A stretch of 64,000 bases of DNA from Proteles cristata cristata (GCA_017311185.1 JAESUZ010005543.1:1668997-1732996); one strand, 5' to 3'. Numbered from the stretch's first letter, positions 1 through 12,545 are shown. Notes: generated from the sequence alone by a model not told the origin. Made by a program: numbers and translations.

Positions 1-730
1 AGCATATAAAATTATTACCTCAAAGTCTGTGTATTTCTTTTTTCTTTTTTTTAAATGTTTGTTTATTCTTGAGAGAGAGAAAGAGAGAGAGACAGAGTGT
101 GAGCAGGGGAGGGGCAGAGAGAGAGAGACACACACACAGAATCCAAAGCAGGCTCCAGGCTCTGAGGTGTCAGCACAGAGCCTGACACGGGGCTGGAACC
201 CACAAACTGTGAGATCACGACCTGTGAGATCCGGAGTCGGATGCCCAACTGACTGAGCCACCCAGGCACCCCATACCATAAAGTCTGTGTATTTCTATAC
301 ACTAATAATGGATTAGCACAAAGAGAAATTAAGAAAACAATTAAATTTACAATTGTACTGAAAAAAAGAAAACTAGGACTAAACTTAATCAAGAAATGTG
401 AAAGACCTGTACTCTGAAAACTATAAAACAGTGATGAAAGAAATTGAGGATGATACAAATGAATAATATATTCTATGGTTATGGAAAATTGATATTGTTA
501 AATTGTCCATACTACCCAAAGAAATCTGCTGATTCAATGTAATCCCTGTCAAAATACCAAGTGTTTTTCCTAGAACTAGAACAAATAATACTAAAATTTG
601 TCTGGAACCACAAAAGACCCCAAGAGCCAAAGCAATCTTGAGAAAGACAAACAAAGCTGATGTATCATAATTCTACATTTTAATATATACTACAAAACTG
701 TAGTAATCAAATCACTATTATGATGGCAGA
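1..730 (+). mobile_element. LINE-1 fragment, 3' part of ORF2, interrupted by a SINE
   Basis: Translation on the plus strand, with frameshifts and stops, follows the part of L1 ORF2 downstream of the reverse transcriptase core. This includes the stretch around 490-560 where the protein runs through a DIVKLSILPK-like segment, and the 'catggaaccacaaaagacccc'-like DNA near 600-625. The left end is cut by the window and similarity fades near 710-730. A SINE at 39-272 split it after insertion, with duplicated target on both sides. It is a dead copy with many in-frame stops. Orientation is clear; subfamily is not assigned. Confidence 0.8.
39..272 (-). mobile_element. Felid tRNA-derived SINE (CAN-SINE), full length
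   Basis: Read on the minus strand it has the tRNA-like head (ending at 272), the ctctgtgctgac-type middle, a CT/GA-rich stretch and a T-rich (poly-A) end near 39. The 17-bp target duplication aaagtctgtgtatttct is exact at 22-38 and 280-296. The exact duplication suggests a fairly recent insertion into the older L1. Confidence 0.93.
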
Positions 731-869
731 ATTTTAATTAGTCCAGATTTACTATATATTTCTTAAAAGGTAGAAATTATAGAATCATATAAATTGGATA
801 GTATATTCTAACAATGACTTCAACAAAAATGACTCAGACTCTCATTTAATTGTTATTGTGGTCATTCCT

Positions 870-955
870 ATTCATTAATTCACCAAAAATGCATTGGATC
901 CCTTTACAGATCAGAGACTAGACTAGTTTCTGGAGATTTTATAACAGTAAAAAAA
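870..955 (+). repeat. Possible ancient interspersed repeat ('cattcaac..atttattgag' type)
   Basis: The stretch follows a widespread mammalian repeat in which a 'cattca..' start leads into 'aatgcattggatccctt..cagatcagagacta..ctggagattt..aacagt'. Four similar stretches occur in this window at 1795, 12440, 13065 and 48045. I cannot name the family with certainty; it is highly diverged. Confidence 0.35.
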
Positions 956-1794
956 AAAAGTGCTTGCTTTCTAATACTTGATACTTAATTTCTTTAAAAA
1001 TTCAATGAATGGGTTTATTAAATCTACTATGTTGTATTCAAAAATGTTGCTTTGTAATTTCAGAATATGTTTAAGCATACTTCTTTGCAATGATTATTGT
1101 AATAATTTGTTTGCATTTCTCCAATTAGGCAGTGGTTGATTAGGGAGTTGAAGTATCATTTTTTGTGTTTTTAGTGTGTACTAGCCCAGTGCTAAACTCA
1201 GAGATTGTATCCACTTAGTCTTCCTTCAGTGGATGAATTAAAGTTGTGTAGCTGCATAGCAGTCTCATTTATCTCTGAAAATAAAAAAAAGAGAGAGAAA
1301 GAGAGATATTAGTAATCATTAAGAATTTTTGTTTAGGTTTGACTGAAACAATCCATGCTGCCTTACCCTAAAATAAAATAAATGAACAGAAGTAAATACA
1401 GCAAAGAAGCTAAAAGCTAAAAACTCACAATTGCAGGATAGTCAATTTACTTTTCATCAATATGTTAGTTCTTGGAGAGAACCAAATGCTTTGCAAATGA
1501 TTTGGGGAAGACAGTTAATGAAAATGAAATCAATGGCATGGATGTAACTCAATTGTACAAAACATTTACCATTGTAAGGGCAGAATTCTTAGTTCTTAGT
1601 AAAGAAGAGTGTTAAAGCTTCTAAATATGGTTGACTTTTGAAAAAAAAAAACAGTAAGTGTTCTGTACCAATAAAGTGCCATTCTTATGGGAAGCCCAAA
1701 AAACAACTTAGATTTGTATTGTTGGACATTTTCTGATACTGATATTGTCTTTCATGTATTTTAATCATACTTTCTGAATCTCCAACATAAGTTT

Positions 1795-1910
1795 TTATTG
1801 ATTTATTCAGTTTTGACCAGCACTTATTAAGCATCTGTTTTGTGTACAACATTGGGGATATAAAATTAATATGAAAATGTTCTTTCATGAAACTTACATA
1901 AGAAAGAAGC
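1795..1910 (+). repeat. Possible ancient interspersed repeat, same type as 870-955
   Basis: It shows the same order of signatures: attcagt, cacttattaagcatctg, a 'gtacaacattggggata' centre and a 'catgaaacttacat' end. Diverged and unnamed. Confidence 0.4.
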
Positions 1911-2724
1911 ATTATCTAGAAAATCTTCAAAATATTTAAATTAATGAATCATATAAAATGATCAATATGTGATAAAACAACTAAAGAAAAAATAAAAGTT
2001 AATTTTTCAAAATTAGATCATTTATTGAAAGGAGAAGCCCAGAGATAGGAAAACAAGGGATCATTTGAAAAATTGAGGCAAAAGAAAATGTAATCAATGA
2101 ATAGAGAAAGGGCATAGTATATGCAGGAGCCTGTTATGTGACTGAAATCTTGGGTAAACATTCAAACATTTCCTTCTCTGGTTTCTATTTGTATTTAGAT
2201 TTTTCCTTTCCACTACACATTTCAAATTCCTTTTTACTTCAGCCAACGTGACAGTTGGTAGTATGCTTTATTGTATCACGATGGACCTGAACCTTTGTAA
2301 TCCTGTCCGTGTAGGGTTATTATAGCCTTCCATTAAACTGTAAAATTGTATACGTTGGTACAAGGAGAAGACCTAGGGATCACTTGGGTTCCATCTGTAT
2401 TGCTTTCTGTCCCTATTTTATTAAAACACATGTTTCCTTTTATGATCAAAAGGAATTAAAAGACGAAATACAGAAACCTATGTTTCCTCTCCTGTTTTAT
2501 TCAATGCTGTAAAGGACTGTAAAAAGGCCAGATGAGTCTTTACTTCCAATTCTCTGGAACCACTGATGTGTATTTTGGTGGAAGAATATCCTTCTTGGGC
2601 ATCAGACTTAAGTGCAGATTTGAGAATAGCAACATTGAAAGGAAGTATTTCAGAAGGCGTTTAGGTGTATAATGAAAATTATGATTCCTGCTTACACCAC
2701 TTAGTTCGTTTACTTTTTAATTGT

Positions 2725-2868
2725 TCTTTTATTTTATTTTGTTTTGTTTATAAGTCCCCTTACCCATTTAGCCTGTCCTCCCTCCCACAAGCCCTCCAAT
2801 GACCCTCTGTTTGTTCTCCATATTTAAGAGTGTCATGTTTTTGTGTCCCTCCCAGTTTTTATATTGTT
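2725..2868 (-). mobile_element. LINE-1 3' UTR fragment
   Basis: The plus strand shows the reverse of the carnivore L1 3' untranslated region: cctccctcccacaagccctcc, then ctctgtttgttctcc and tatttaagagtgtcatg. It sits at the low-coordinate end of the ERVL remnant and may have truncated it. Confidence 0.6.
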
Positions 2869-2869
2869 G

Positions 2870-4960
2870 GAGAAACAGCACCACATATTGGTCATTGGCT
2901 TAGAGCTTACAGCACTTCGTACTGTAGCACTATAATGGTAGATACTTTAATTGGACATCATTCCTTCTTTCCCTAAGGTCAGCCACTTTTGTGTGATGTG
3001 GTAGATGGTGAGACCTTAGACATAAAAGTGTTGCTTACTGCTTGCTACTAATTAAGTTGCTTAATTAGAATCAATGTTGTATGTGATACTATAATTGCAT
3101 ATAAGGCATTTAGTTGGTCTAGAGTTAGTAGTGATAAAAGAAAGACAGATAAGAAATGCAATTCCACAGCTACGATAAATGTCTATTTTGGTGAAAAAAA
3201 AAGTCAATCCAAGCTTTATGGGTGGGGATCCAGCATAATCAACCTGACATCAAATAAATATAGGCTCTTTTAACACCATAATTGGAGGAACCCATTAAGT
3301 CTGCTAAGGAAAAATTTTATACTAAGTATTGCTGATTGATTGGGTTAGTGGGGGAAAGCCTTTTGTGTGTGCCCATGCTTAAACTATCTCCTTTGCTAGG
3401 TATGCTTTTTCATGAGATTAATGAACATGCCACTATCATGACTGTACAAATATGGGAGCAAACATACAGAGAATGGTTCATCTTTCCATTTGATTATTAA
3501 GATCTTTATACAAAATGTAATCATCTATTGAATGTGAACATAAACATATGACCTAAGTACTTTTAAAAATGGGACCACTTGAAAGATCCACATCCAATCT
3601 CCTTTTCTAAGCTCCCATGTCAACAATCTTCTAATATTCTTTCTTGAAAAATGACTGAACATGTAGCCTAAACATCAGTCACTACCTATGAACCAATATC
3701 ATAACTGCAGGCCTCTTCTTCTTATAAGCAAAGTCGATAATCCGAAGGCCAGCTTGAAGGTCTTACTAATATGGTTAATTACCTTGTCTACCATTAGTGG
3801 AGCTATAATGTCCTAGCAATCCACATCTGGGCAATGCCCGCATTTTGTGCAGAGACATCACATTTAATTAATTTATTTCTTCTCCGGACAGCTGATGACA
3901 GAGAATCCTCATGGGTTCATTGGTTTATGCTGATGGAGAATTGAGTTATAGTTGGGATATACGCCTTGGAAATATGAGGGAATTTCCGGTGTGACCATCT
4001 GTACTTTTTGTGTATGAGCAGGCCTTCTCCCATATGTACTACTTTTATTTTATAATTAAGTGATAGTTTGCTCTGCTAAAATATTTGGATATAAAAACAC
4101 CCAATTCATGACTTGAGACAGGTTAAATGGTCACTTATTATTCCATGGGAAATTGCTCAGGCTCTATCAGGTTTCTCAGGGTTTCTCAGCAAATCAAAAA
4201 CCACTTTGCTGTGAGAGTTAATTGATAAAGAAGACATACAACAAAACCTTTAGAGTCCCTCCTGGCCTCTTCCCAGATAGCTTATGACTATCTTAGACAC
4301 AAGAGATCTCTGAGCACAACTGACTTCTGCAAAGTCTTAATAACCTAGAGGAAGAGCTATTTGCCCAGTAGCCTTTATCAAACATCTTTTTGGTGGTGAT
4401 TGTGGGAGGGACCTGATTCAAAGACCACAGGTATTTAGGACATTGGTAAATAGGTCTCACTGTGTCACCAAATGTAGTTAATGTTATGTAAAACTATAAA
4501 GATGCTTTCCAACTAGAGTCTCTTTCTTAATCGTGCAGAGTGAGGGTGCAAAAACTTTCCCTTTTTCAGGTGGATATCTTGATACACCTAAGACTTGAAA
4601 CATTTATTTTTTTGTGGAATTTATTTCTAACTTTTTTTCATTCATAGATATTTATAAAATATATAGGAGATTCATGAATTCAATTGAATTGTTCTAGTAA
4701 TTGGACCACATCTGGACAGTAATTATAATTTGAAATCACTCTCTGATTAAATTTGTTAAAATTTACTCTCCTTTTTAAACACTCATCCAGCTGTTTTGCT
4801 GAAGCAGTCAAGATATATTCATCTTTCAAGTCTCAGTAGTAGCACTCATCTCTGTCATTTTCCCAGTTAAGTGGTATACCATCTGATTTATTATTTTGCT
4901 AGAAAGCAGGAGTTCAGAGGACTTTATCTTTGTTATTTCTACCATAATAATTCTTCATAG
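2870..4960 (-). mobile_element. Endogenous retrovirus-L (ERVL) pol remnant, antisense
   Basis: Translated on the minus strand, in changing frames and with many stops, the segment follows ERVL pol in order. The reverse transcriptase catalytic region is near 4705-4730, with the aspartate pair not intact. The thumb and connection follow at about 4595-4400, with a tether segment near 4100. RNase H begins near 4000 and runs to about 3500. The integrase zinc-binding region is near 3420-3310 and the integrase core at about 3260-2880. The family is an old, env-less class III endogenous retrovirus whose genes normally make the replication enzymes; this copy is dead. No LTR is visible at either end. 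The high-coordinate boundary is vague and similarity may run to about 5700. The call rests on the order and spacing of weak matches recalled from the family. Confidence 0.68.
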
Positions 4961-5715
4961 AACAAGAAGACATGTAGGAATTTTTCCAGTTGATGAGTAT
5001 CTTCTTCAAGAATTGGAAATGTAAACAAGCATTAGTTCAGAATCTTCTGACACTGTAAGAGCTACAGAGGATGGTCACAAAATGCTTTTCAAATATGTTG
5101 CTAGAGGGCCCCTTTATTTCTCGTATTACTCACAAATTTCTTGACAAAATTAGCAAGCTTTGAGTTAAGTTAGTGCATAATCCATTTTTCCATGATGTGA
5201 TGTGCCCAATTCTATCCCAGTTATGCTAAAATCTGATTCTAGTTAATAAGAGATAGGAACAGGGGGTGGGGGAAGCATTAATATTCCTTTTTAATTTCTG
5301 ATAAGATTTTAAAACAAGGGGGAAAAAGACTTTCAGAGAAGGAGCTGATTTGATTGTTGGGGAAATATCAGAGACTATTCCATGCCATGCAGATGTTCAA
5401 ATATATTGTTTCTAGTTTTTTTAGGATCCTAGTGTTTCCAAAACAATGCCATATCTTATACAAAAGATAGAGCTTGGCTGCAAATGCAACTGTCATTATA
5501 GATCAGCAAGCTATAGGATTATGTCTACATTTGGGTTTCAAGTATCTGTCTGTAACTACAGGTGATAATAGATATTTTAACACCATCATAGAAAGTGTCT
5601 AGATTGCTTGAGCTAAAAAGTTAGGAATGTGATTTTGTGCTCTTCTAAATCTGTCAAATAGTGTTAAGAGCAATCACAATCCTCCACATTTCTTGAGATT
5701 CTCATTGAAAAAAAA
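4960..5715. other. Unidentified, possibly more of the ERVL remnant
   Basis: No gene seen. By position it would hold the upstream part of pol of the neighbouring antisense ERVL copy, but I could not match it segment by segment. Confidence 0.35.
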
Positions 5716-6195
5716 TGGCCTGTATTAGTTTCTTAGATACTATAATAAAATATACCACAAGCCAAAGAGGCTAAAAACTACAGAAATTGATTGTATCATC
5801 ATTCTGGAGAATAGAAATCTTAAATCAAGTTGTTGCCAGGCTATATTTTCTCTGAAATCACCTTTCAGAGAACACCATCCTTGCACCTTCTTAGCTTCTT
5901 ATGGTTTGTAAGCAGTCTTCAGTGTTCTCTGGTTCACAGCTGTGTAAGTCCAATCTTTGCTTTCATTGACACATGGCATTCTCCCTTTGTTCATCTCTGT
6001 CTTCCCTTGGCTGTATACTTATAAGGACACTAGTCACATTGGAATAGGATCTCACCCTCATCCAGAATGACCTCATTTGACTTAACTAATTTCATCACAT
6101 TGGCCCTATTTCCAAAAAAAGTTCACTTTGTGAGGTACTGGAGGTGAGGTCTTTAGCATATCTTTTTCAGGGTTACATAATTCAACCAATAACAT
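5716..6195 (-). mobile_element. MaLR (MLT1-type) LTR
   Basis: The plus strand is the reverse complement of an MLT1-like LTR. It starts with gtattagtttcttagatact and continues with ctaaaaactacagaaattga. Later come tataaggacactagtcac, an 'atgacctcatttgacttaact' block and ccctatttccaaaaaaagttc. The end near 6195 (gttacataattcaacc) corresponds to the LTR 5' edge. The open frames at 5830-6024 and 6106-6339 lie in it and are not genes. Confidence 0.75.
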
Positions 6196-6815
6196 ATTCT
6201 TCTTCCTGGCTACATCTACAGTCCCATAGGTTTTACTTTCAGGCAAACTCAAGTTATAATTCAGTTCATGATTTTTTCTTTGTAGGCATAAAATTCTAAT
6301 TTCTGAATACTCATACAATGTCACTAATTTTAGGCTCATTTAAGTTAGATAATGCATTTAAGATATTTTCTATTTCTCCAAGGATCTGGGTCCTGAATCC
6401 CACTCCTGGTACTAGTTTTTGTGACAGATTTCTTTATTACAAACAATTGGGGCAGAGTTAGAGTTTTTAAGAAAGAAAAGAAGTATATTGTTAAGGTACC
6501 TGGAGGCCCACAGTATACACGGGAAGACTGGATAACAATGCTTGATAGCATGTCAGAGGCTAAAGGATGACTAAGAAGCTGGCTAAGATTACACCAGAAA
6601 AATAATCTCAAAGAGTGAACACTAATATAAAACCATGCACTTTAGTTAATGGTAATATATCAATATTGGCTCATCAACTGCAAAAAACAAAATGTACCAC
6701 ACTTCTGTAAAATGTTAATCATAGAAATTATATGTAGAGTGTTGAGGACCCTGTACTTTTCACTGATTTTTATTTCTGTAAAACTAAAACTGCTTTTAAA
6801 AACCTAAGCCCATTA
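6196..6815. other. No identified feature
   Basis: Low-GC DNA without recognisable repeat. The minus-strand open frame at 6345-6611 (88 codons) has no recognisable domain. Confidence 0.5.
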
Positions 6816-7038
6816 GGAACACCTGAGTGGCTGAATCAGTTAAGCGACTGACTCTTGATTTTGTCTCAGGTCATGATCTCATGGTTCATGAGTTCAAGCT
6901 CTGTGTGGGGCTCCTTAGTGACAGTGCAGCACCTGCCTGGGATCATCTGTCTCCCTCTCTCTGTGCTCCTCTCTCTCTTTCTCCCTCTCTCTCCCCCCTC
7001 AAAAATAAATAAACTTAAAAATAAAACAAAACAAAAAA
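6816..7038 (+). mobile_element. Felid SINE, full length
   Basis: It begins with ggaacacctgagtggct, followed by the tRNA-like region, a CT-rich middle and an AATAAATAAAC/A-rich tail. The target duplication is imperfect: cctaagcccatta at 6803-6815 and cctaagtgcatta at 7041-7053, two mismatches. Substitutions in the head and box B suggest an older copy. Confidence 0.92.
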
Positions 7039-7039
7039 T

Positions 7040-7780
7040 CCCTAAGTGCATTAACAGTATATGTATAGACATAAAGAACAAGAATGTGTTGAGATACTAA
7101 ACTAGCTTGAAAGTTCACATGTGGAATATACTTTGGTGAATTCTCTGTGAATAATTTGGTTTAAATATTGTCTCTGTTGTACCCACGTGAAGGGCAAGTT
7201 TTGGGAGCTAAGGGTGACTGAGCAATCTTAACTTGAAGCTAAAGGATCTTTGAGCAGGGGAGTAGATTGCTGCAGGAGACTTTACGAAAATGAAGTTTAG
7301 AACAGCCTTAGGCATTTCTGAAACATGCAGAAATTTGATATTTTAAGATAATAAGCAGGTAGTAAGGGAGCCTGGACCAGAGCATGGCAATAACGAATAA
7401 GAAGCAATCTCTATCAAGAAGTCTCCTGTGGAAATGTGTCAAAAAAGAAAAAAATTGGTGACTGGTTTCATACTTCCTCTGTTCATTTCTACTCTGTTCA
7501 TTTCTGTCTTCATCTCTTAAATTTATGTATTCCATCACCTTCATCCACGAACAAGACATTTCCTTTAATTCTTACCCAAGCAATGTCTTAACTCATCCAT
7601 TTTGCTACAACATACTTCTTGGGAGAGTAATGATTCCCATTGTATTCACATTCTCACAGACCATGTCCTTTTTAGAATTTTTTTTTCTTTCCTGTTTCTT
7701 CTCCTAACTTGGAATGTATTAGCCATCTTTTCTTTTTCCTGACTATTCTTTTTCAGCTCACTTGGTAGTGTTGGCATTAT
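7040..7780. other. No identified feature
   Basis: Unique-looking AT-rich DNA. Short open frames on both strands show no domains. The end near 7560-7780 could be the weak start of the L2 fragment that follows. Confidence 0.45.
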
Positions 7781-8250
7781 CTGGAGTGGTATCTGCCTTT
7801 TCAGTATACAGAGAGTTCTGAACTTGGACCTCTTTTCTTTACAACATATATCTCCTCTGTAACCAAAGTCATACCTCGTGAAGACTTCCACCTCACATTC
7901 TCTAGCTAAGATGCCCCTTCTTCTGTTTCTACCTTCAAGTTCCATAGACAACTCAAGCACAAATTGTTTAAAACCAAACATTTTTCTTTTCCCTATAAAC
8001 TTTCTGTTCATTATCGTCTAATATGAGAATCTTGTAATTATATTTAACATGTCTTACTGACAATTCATTCTTCCCTACCCAGACAGTTTATCATCAGGTT
8101 TAGTAAACTCGACTCTGATATGATTTTCAAATCTACCCCTCCCCCCTTTTTATTATGTGCACTTCTTCAAGGACTTGCTGTCCCTTACCTGAATCACTGT
8201 AATGAATTTCTAATAGGTTTGCTGCTACCAGTGTCTTTTTTTCCTTTGAT
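7780..8250 (+). mobile_element. LINE-2 fragment
   Basis: At 8100-8245 the order 'acttcttcaaggacttgctg..ttacctgaatcactgtaatgaatttctaataggtttgctgctacc' mirrors the conserved L2 ORF2 stretch after the reverse transcriptase. The upstream part is weaker. Ancient and dead. The open frames at 7646-8011 (minus) and 8120-8308 (plus) are incidental. Confidence 0.55.
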
Positions 8251-8869
8251 ACCACCATCATACATAGCTGCTGCAATTCTCTACCATATAAATATGTGTA
8301 TTTTATAATTTTTGAACTTTTATAGTATAAAATTTAAATAATTCAGAATGCCATAGAGCCTATTTTATGTTCTAGCTTCAACATTACAATCTAGGTCAGA
8401 ACTTCTTGAACTACCTGTAGAGAAAGTGGGTTTTTTTTATCTTCTTCTTTTAATCTACAGTGGGCAATGCTTTTCTAAACTTCAATAAAAACTTTTTAGT
8501 AGAATAATTGTCACTTGCTGGGAGTTGTAGCATGCCAGATTACTATAAACATGTTTAAGCAGTTCATCAAATCTTCTGTAGTGTCACAACCTGTTTGTAG
8601 TCTGCAGTCCAGCACTAACAGCACTGATTTAGGTCAGTATTTTAGCTTTTCCCCATAATACTTTCGTGTCACTTTTGTGGTAATCATACTAATGGATGTT
8701 TGCTGTATAACCCATTAGTATGCAGAAATGACACACAAATAAAGAAATTAAATGTAACTTTAAGTTCCTGTATTTGTAATTTTAGAATTTTGCTGTCATT
8801 GATAGTAATGGAAGAGTAAAGTGGATATTTTAAAAAATATTAGCTCTACAAATACAAGACACACAATTA
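8251..8869. other. No identified feature
   Basis: AT-rich DNA without a gene or recognisable repeat. Confidence 0.5.
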
Positions 8870-9217
8870 GATAGAATTATAAATTAGTTCAACCACTTTG
8901 GAAAAGTATTTGGTAGTATTTATTTAAGGGAAATGTGACCTAGGAGTTCCATGCTATACGTAGTAAAGTGACAGAAATGTTGTATACTCCACAGCCATGA
9001 ACAAGAACCCACACTCTTCATGGTAGCCCCAAACTGGAAATGGCCCAACTGTCCACTTACCAGCAAATGGATTTAAAAAGTTAGTATACTCATGGTGCCT
9101 GCGTGGTTCAGTAGGTTAAGTGTCCAACTTCAGTTCAGGTCATCATCTCATGGTTCATGAGTTTGAGACTTGCACCAGGCTCTCTGCTGACAGCTCAGAG
9201 CCTAGAGCCTGCTTCTG

Positions 9218-9260
<43 letters not shown>

Positions 9261-9740
9261 CTTTCTCTGTCTGCCCCTCCTCCATTTATGCTCCATCTCT
9301 CTCTGTCTCTCACTGTCTCCTTTCAAAAGTAAACATTTTTAAAAAAAAATGTTAGTATAGTCATACAATGAAATTTTACTCAGCAAGAAATATAAACAAA
9401 TTGTAACTATACTTAACTATATAATGGACATCTTAAATATAATGGTTAGTCAAAGGAGCCAATTAAATAAGAATATATACTTTGTGATTCCACTTACAAC
9501 AAATACAAAGGCAACACTATATTATCATATGAGAAATCAGGATAATGAGTATTCTTAAAAGGATGGTAGCTAATACAGAGCACAAGAGGGAGTTCTTAGA
9601 TGCTACCAATATACTGTATCTTGATAAGTGTGCCCCACAGATCCTCAGGGTCCATTTATAAAAATTCATTAAATTATGCAGTTATGGTTGTATATTTTAT
9701 TTTGTATTTATGTTGTGCTTTAGTACAAATTTTACTTTAA
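8870..9740 (+). mobile_element. Old LINE-1 3' end, split by a SINE
   Basis: On the plus strand the DNA follows the last part of L1 ORF2: 'cactttggaaaagtatttgg', 'catggtagccccaaactggaaa' and 'tggcccaactgtccacttac'. After the SINE it resumes with 'tcatacaatgaaattttactcagcaagaaata'. The 3' UTR follows to about 9740. Diverged, older than the carnivore-specific L1s. Confidence 0.65.
9094..9350 (+). mobile_element. Felid SINE with expanded (CT)n
   Basis: The head ggtgcctgcgtggttcagt starts at 9094. A (CT)n run at about 9220-9257 replaces the usual short CT stretch. A second CT-rich block and an A-rich tail follow. Target duplication gttagtatactcat (9080-9093) versus gttagtatagtcat (9351-9364), one mismatch. 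Confidence 0.92.
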
Positions 9741-11117
9741 AATGTTAGTTCTGAACTGAGTTTCTGCTGATGACATATCTAAGAGGAGATTACCTGTTGG
9801 CAGGTGATAATAAGGGACCAAAGGAAGAGTAAGAACTTAGATACTGAAATCGAAAGGAAATAGCTGACTGCTGAGATTATTTGTATGGATGAAATGTCGT
9901 TTTAAATGACTATGTTTCGAGCTAGAAATTGGAAGTCAAATTGTCAGCTTTTAGGTGCCCATCATTTGTATGTCAGAAGGAAAAAATCGCACAAAAAGAG
10001 AGTCAAAGAAAGAGGATAGAGGGAAAATTAGAGAAAAATTTTATGGGGGTTGAAGGACCTAAGAATCTATTTTGAGACTATACCAACTATTCAGCGATAC
10101 CAGAAGAAAAAACAAACAGGGCAAAAATCAGTGAATAAGTGAGTAGATAATCTTACAAGGAATCACTGGTATTTTTGGTCGAATGTCAGTGGTTTGGCCA
10201 TAACAAATCAGAGTTGTGATTAGTGGTAACATAGGTAGTGAAGAAGGGATGCAGTAGTCATTGCACATATTTTGAATAATCTCACTGGTAAATGTGGGGA
10301 GAAAATGATAACTTTGTAAAGAGCACTTTCAAAGTCTCCTATAGCAATAAATACACATCCTCAAAATATCAACTTATTATCTATCTTCAACTACATTTCT
10401 CTAAGAGACCTTGATACCAGAAACCTTAAACTTGAAACATGTATAAGACACTTTGCCACCTATATAATTCTTTTTTAAGTTATATATTTAAGATATATGT
10501 AGGAACTTATGTATTTCTTATGGTGGCCAAAAATAATAAATGCTACATAAAGATACCAAAAGTTTATTCATTTAATTGCTTATTAAAATTATGAACACAT
10601 GTAAGCATTTTTAAAATAGACAAATAAAAGCTGAAATACGTAATTAACTATGAATTGAGTTAACGATGCTCAGACAGCATAACTGATTCAATGAAACATG
10701 GCTCCATGCACTTCACATTTGTGAGTTTATTACACTTATTACAAACTAATTAGCATTGCAATGTAATAGGACAACCTAAGGGGCTGGCTTGCCTTCAGCA
10801 GTTCTGAAAGTAATGGAGGTTGAAAGCTTGTCTATTCTGGTAAATAGTCCTCCTCACTCATGAAGTATCTTAATATAACATATGAAGTAAGAACACGATA
10901 CAGTGTATACTTGAACACTTAGAAAAACATGAGATGAAAATGTTGAAAGGAGGCTTTAGGAACAAACTAAAGATCTCTTAAGATATCAGATGTGTCAAGT
11001 CATGTGTCTATCAATGAGATGAATAAATAACTAAGAACACAAAAGTAAACAATCCCTATCCCCACCCCATGCCACTACAGGAGGTGATGGCCTTTCTCTT
11101 GGAATCTACAGCCTTCC
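9741..11117. other. No identified feature
   Basis: AT-rich sequence with no gene, long open frame or recognised repeat. Confidence 0.5.
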
Positions 11118-11378
11118 AATTACAGAGGTAGTATTGTGTGGTTGTTGACTGAAACCATATTATCTGGATTCAAATCCCAGTTGCACTACTTCCTTGCTGT
11201 GTGGCTTGGTCAAATTCTTCAATCTCTCTGTGCTACAATTTCCCCAGCAGTAAAACGGTGACTATTAATAGTCTTTTTAATCATAGGCGAGTGGTGAGGA
11301 TTGATGATATAATGCATGTAAAAGCATTTAAAACAGAATCTGGCATACAGTAAGTGCTAAATAATAGCTCCTATTTAT
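11118..11378 (+). mobile_element. MIR SINE, nearly full length
   Basis: It shows the classic MIR order: tctggattcaaatcccagtt (box B), the core 'ttccttgctgtgtggcttggtcaaattcttc', 'tctctgtgctacaatttcc', 'gtgaggattgatgatataatgc' and the tail 'ctggcatacagtaagtgctaaataa'. An old tRNA-derived SINE shared by all mammals. Confidence 0.92.
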
Positions 11379-11461
11379 ATTACTTGACCTAAGTCTTTGG
11401 ATATTAAAATAAAGCCTTATGGTTAAGGGCTGGAAAAATTATATTGTTCTTCATAATAATC

Positions 11462-11673
11462 TTTTAAAAAATTTTTTAATGTTTTATTTATTTCATAGAG
11501 AGAGAGCCAGCATGAACAGAGGAGGGTCAGAGAGAGAGGGAGATACAGAATCTGAAACAGGCTCCAGGCTCTGAGTAGCACAGAGCCTGACGCGGGACTC
11601 GAACCCACGAACCATGAGATCACGACGTGAGCCCAAGTCTGACACATAACTGACTGAGTCACCCGGGCGCCTC
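11462..11673 (-). mobile_element. Felid SINE
   Basis: Reverse-oriented copy. The T-rich end is at 11462 and the head ends at gggcgcc, 11672. Target duplication tgttcttcataataatc (11445-11461) versus tgttcttcatgataatc (11674-11690). CpG sites are partly retained in the tRNA-like part. Open frames on the minus strand here are SINE-derived. Confidence 0.93.
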
Positions 11674-11874
11674 TGTTCTTCATGATAATCTAAGTGTTTC
11701 TGTGTTGCAATTGTTACTGAAAGAAAGAGAGACAAAAGAAGGAAGTGGTGGCAAAGAAGAGGAGAAACAGATCAGGTTCAAAAAACATGTGAGGAGACTA
11801 TAATTCAGAAGTGAGAGTATTTGAGATACTCTGTATTTTATTAAATTACATTTTACAGAAGAAAATTATTTAAG

Positions 11875-12190
11875 AAATTTTTAGTATAGGATTTTTCAAA
11901 TATACAAAGAGAAAATAGTATGATGAATGCCCCTCCACCACCACCAACACACCTATCTCTCTGCTTGTGTGTTGCTAATTGTTTCATCAATGTACTTTCT
12001 GTTCCTCCCTCCCTCCAATTAGATTATTTTAAACCAAATCCTAGCATCAAATAGTTTCATATCTAAAGACAACATCTCTTGATATATATAGTAACATCAA
12101 TTTAATTACCACAATGCAACAAAACATAATTCCTTGGCATCATCAAATGTTTAGCCAGTGTTCACATTTCTTGTATCTAATATGAGTATG
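11875..12190. mobile_element. Probable old LINE-1 3' UTR fragment
   Basis: It matches in order a recalled L1 untranslated segment: 'gatgaatgcccctccaccacc', 'tagattattttaaaccaaatc' (resembling the 'gattattttgaagcaaatcccag' signature) and 'cataattccttggcatcatcaaatg..ccagtgttcacatttc'. Orientation not decided. Confidence 0.5.
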
Positions 12191-12439
12191 GATATTTTGC
12201 ATGCAGTTTAAAATTGGTTACCATGTTAAGATGTAAATCATATCTTCTCTCAGGCTTTAAGGAAAGTTAGTTACATACATAAACTTGCTTCCCATGTGTA
12301 TGTGTGTGGGGTAGGGGAAGCTGATCTAGGCTGATATCGGATTAAGTGGAAAGCACAGTGCATTCAGGGAATGACACCAGTTGGGTGTTACCCTGAATTA
12401 ATCTTTCAAAAGATTAATCTGATTTAAAATCAGAGATGA

Positions 12440-12545
12440 ATGATTCCTTCATTCAATGGTTATATGTTGAGTCCTTTGTATATATCAAGTCTATGTGTGG
12501 GTGCTAGGAACCCAGCAATTTGGGGAGAGTGTAAGTCATGATAAA
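12440..12545 (+). repeat. Possible ancient interspersed repeat
   Basis: Order attccttcattcaatggtt, 'tatgttgagtcctttgtatatatc', 'gggtgctaggaacccagcaat' matches the repeat type described at 870 and 1795. Diverged. Confidence 0.4.

Larger units (their letters stand above)
730..2720. other. Mostly unidentified AT-rich DNA
   Basis: No gene and no long repeat recognised. It contains two possible copies of an ancient repeat (870-955, 1795-1910) and a short purine run near 1290. The open frame at 1685-1912 minus overlaps one of these repeats and shows no codon structure. Confidence 0.5.
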
